7,353 nt of DNA from Chloroflexota bacterium (GTDB taxonomy: Bacteria; Chloroflexota; Dehalococcoidia; SZUA-161), in assembly GCA_003229915.1 (NCBI GenBank), contig QIGA01000049.1, forward strand, positions 1-7,353. The letters run 5' to 3'. This document shows, one piece after another, positions 6,543 through 7,353 of this stretch (positions within the stretch are counted from its first letter, which is position 1; each line of letters begins with the position of its first letter). The position numbers were made by a program, and so were the translations under genes. The notes under the pieces are model-generated. The model was not told the origin of the DNA, did no database searches, and saw only the letters and a program-made list of their open reading frames with translations.

Positions 6543-6998
6543 ATGACCGACAAAGCCGTTAAGCCAGTGGTGATCGAGGCAGACTCGATATCAACATTCC
6601 AGGTCACTGTAGGAGCTACAGGAACCAAGTTCCTCGTAGAGATCAGGGACAACAAGAGGATTATGGGGATCAAGTGCTCAAGCTGTGGGAAGGTATACGT
6701 ACCCCCGAGGTCACACTGCCCCACATGCTGTGTCAAGATGAGTGAATGGGTTGAGCTCAGCGGCAAGGGAACCCTAACCACCTATACCGTAGTCCGCTAT
6801 AAAGAGCCCTATCAGCCCAAAGAGCCCCCCATCATCTACGGGGTTATCCAGCTAGACGGGGCTGACACCGGTATCTACGGCATCCTGGGCGAAGTCGAGC
6901 CCGATAAGGTAAAGATAGGGATGCGCTTTGAGCCGGTTTTCAAGGACGAACGAGAAGGCAGCCTTCTGGACATCGACCATTTTAGGCCGAGCTCTTGA
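6543..6998 (+). CDS. DUF35 zinc-ribbon/OB-fold protein, B-type (copy 2)
   Basis: This 151-residue DUF35 protein has zinc ligands Cys45, Cys48, Cys59 and Cys62 (CSSC...CPTC, with adjacent Cys63), a VPPR turn, and an OB-fold domain with TYTVVRYKEP and GVIQLDGADTGI. It is the close paralogue of the protein at 1542 (about 60% identical by hand count over 122 ungapped positions). The first 25 or so residues differ, while the LVEIRDNKRI helix before the ribbon is shared. AGAGGTGATC at 6531-6540 is an extended match to the 16S rRNA 3' end and supports ATG 6543. The gap to the A-type gene is 21 bases. It ends the second thiolase/DUF35/DUF35 module; the following gap is longer and AT-richer. Confidence 0.9.
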   Translation: MTDKAVKPVVIEADSISTFQVTVGATGTKFLVEIRDNKRIMGIKCSSCGKVYVPPRSHCPTCCVKMSEWVELSGKGTLTTYTVVRYKEPYQPKEPPIIYGVIQLDGADTGIYGILGEVEPDKVKIGMRFEPVFKDEREGSLLDIDHFRPSS

Positions 6999-7038
6999 TC
7001 CCAGGATTTTTTACATTTCACTAAGGCTGGAAACTCTG

Positions 7039-7054
7039 GTGTTGGGTATAACAC
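7039..7054 (+). promoter_or_regulatory. Inverted repeat GTGTT-N6-AACAC upstream of the crotonase gene
   Basis: GTGTT (7039-7043) and AACAC (7050-7054) are perfect inverted complements around GGGTAT, 29 bases before the crotonase ATG. The repeat overlaps a TATAAC hexamer (7047-7052) that could act as a -10 element, but no good -35 sits at 16-18 bases spacing. The nearest -35-like TTTACA (7010-7015) is too far away. A regulator binding site or a small RNA hairpin are both possible. Five-base arms can arise by chance, so this is only a candidate. Confidence 0.25.
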
Positions 7055-7082
7055 TGTATCCATATTTGGAAGGAGGCTTTGT

Positions 7083-7353
7083 ATGACGACTGAAGAACAG
7101 CAGGAGATGCTCGTTGAGAAAAAGGAAGACGGAAAGATCTGGATTATCACACTCAATCGCCCTGACAAAAGGAATGCCCTCACCCTAGACATGATGTATG
7201 ACCTTGAAGACACCTGGAAGGCATATCAGGCTGACGAGGAGTCCCGCGTGGCTATCATAACTGGGGCCGGTGACAAGGCGTTCTGCGCTGGGGCCGATCT
7301 GTTGACCCCTCCCAAAGTACAGAGGACGGGGGCTTTCAGGATTCCCGCCTTCG
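7083..7353 (+). CDS. Enoyl-CoA hydratase/isomerase (crotonase) family protein, 3' truncated
   Basis: Only the first 90 codons are in the window; the frame is open to the right edge. The N-terminal half of the crotonase fold is clear: IWIITLNRPDKRNAL (residues 19-33) matches the family's first strand and NRPxxxNAL motif, and VAIITGAGDKAFCAGADL (56-73) carries the AGAD motif whose backbone amide forms part of the oxyanion hole that holds the thioester carbonyl. The second oxyanion glycine and the catalytic acids would lie beyond position 7353, so hydratase, isomerase or another crotonase reaction cannot be distinguished. AGGAGG at 7071-7076 lies six bases before ATG 7083. The gene is preceded by an 84-base gap that is AT-richer than the rest of the window, so it may have its own promoter or be a later operon member. 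Confidence 0.92.
   Translation, partial: MTTEEQQEMLVEKKEDGKIWIITLNRPDKRNALTLDMMYDLEDTWKAYQADEESRVAIITGAGDKAFCAGADLLTPPKVQRTGAFRIPAF

Noticed and set aside
6999..7020. Rho-independent terminator after the last DUF35 gene (GATCCCAGGAT followed by six T)
   Set aside because: The possible ATCC/GGAT stem leaves only a two-base loop and no stable GC-rich stem, so the T run alone is not convincing.
1..7353. CRISPR arrays, tRNA or rRNA genes, insertion sequences, phage genes
   Set aside because: No regularly spaced direct repeats, RNA-gene-like structures, transposase or phage motifs were seen; the only large-scale repetition is the paralogous gene module.

Overview
The window is a compact, entirely plus-strand bacterial gene cluster for acyl-CoA carbon-carbon bond chemistry. 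Nine genes are visible. Seven are complete, apart from a first gene cut by the left edge and a last gene cut by the right edge. Almost every gene has a strong AGGAGG-type Shine-Dalgarno site, spacing is short, and one pair overlaps by ATGA, so most of the window reads as one operon. Base composition is moderately GC-rich by eye. Gene content (thiolase-like proteins with DUF35 partners, a class I CoA-transferase, a crotonase) suggests an uncultured, probably anaerobic acyl-CoA-degrading bacterium, such as a Desulfobacterota or Dehalococcoidia-like Chloroflexota lineage. That taxonomic guess is inference only; there is no marker gene here.

Layout: (1) positions 1-2000 hold a thiolase-like protein (5' truncated) followed by two different DUF35 zinc-ribbon/OB-fold proteins, here called A-type and B-type. 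(2) 2038-3500 encode the two subunits of a class I (AtoDA/ScoAB-like) CoA-transferase. (3) 3501-3683 is a non-coding, purine-rich gap. (4) 3684-6998 hold two thiolase-like genes in tandem, then again an A-type and a B-type DUF35 gene. (5) After an 84-bp AT-richer gap, an enoyl-CoA hydratase/isomerase gene begins at 7083 and runs off the window.

The main observation is a duplicated three-gene module, [thiolase-like - DUF35-A - DUF35-B], present at about 1-2000 and again at 4848-6998. A CoA-transferase and an extra, more divergent thiolase-like gene lie between the copies. None of the three thiolase-like proteins has a cysteine where the thiolase nucleophile should be, and none has the histidine of the GHP motif. 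Two of them have a tyrosine where thiolases carry the histidine of the EVHD-like motif. This resembles the thiolase-fold retro-aldolase Ltp2, which works with a DUF35 domain, more than a classical thiolase. The other precedent for a thiolase plus a DUF35 protein is BbsAB (benzoylsuccinyl-CoA thiolase) of anaerobic toluene degradation.

A reasonable but unproven working model is that the CoA-transferase activates a carboxylic acid, the crotonase hydrates an enoyl-CoA, and the two thiolase-like/DUF35 complexes cleave (or form) C-C bonds in two related CoA intermediates. No acyl-CoA dehydrogenase or hydroxyacyl-CoA dehydrogenase lies in the window, and the substrate cannot be read from the sequence.
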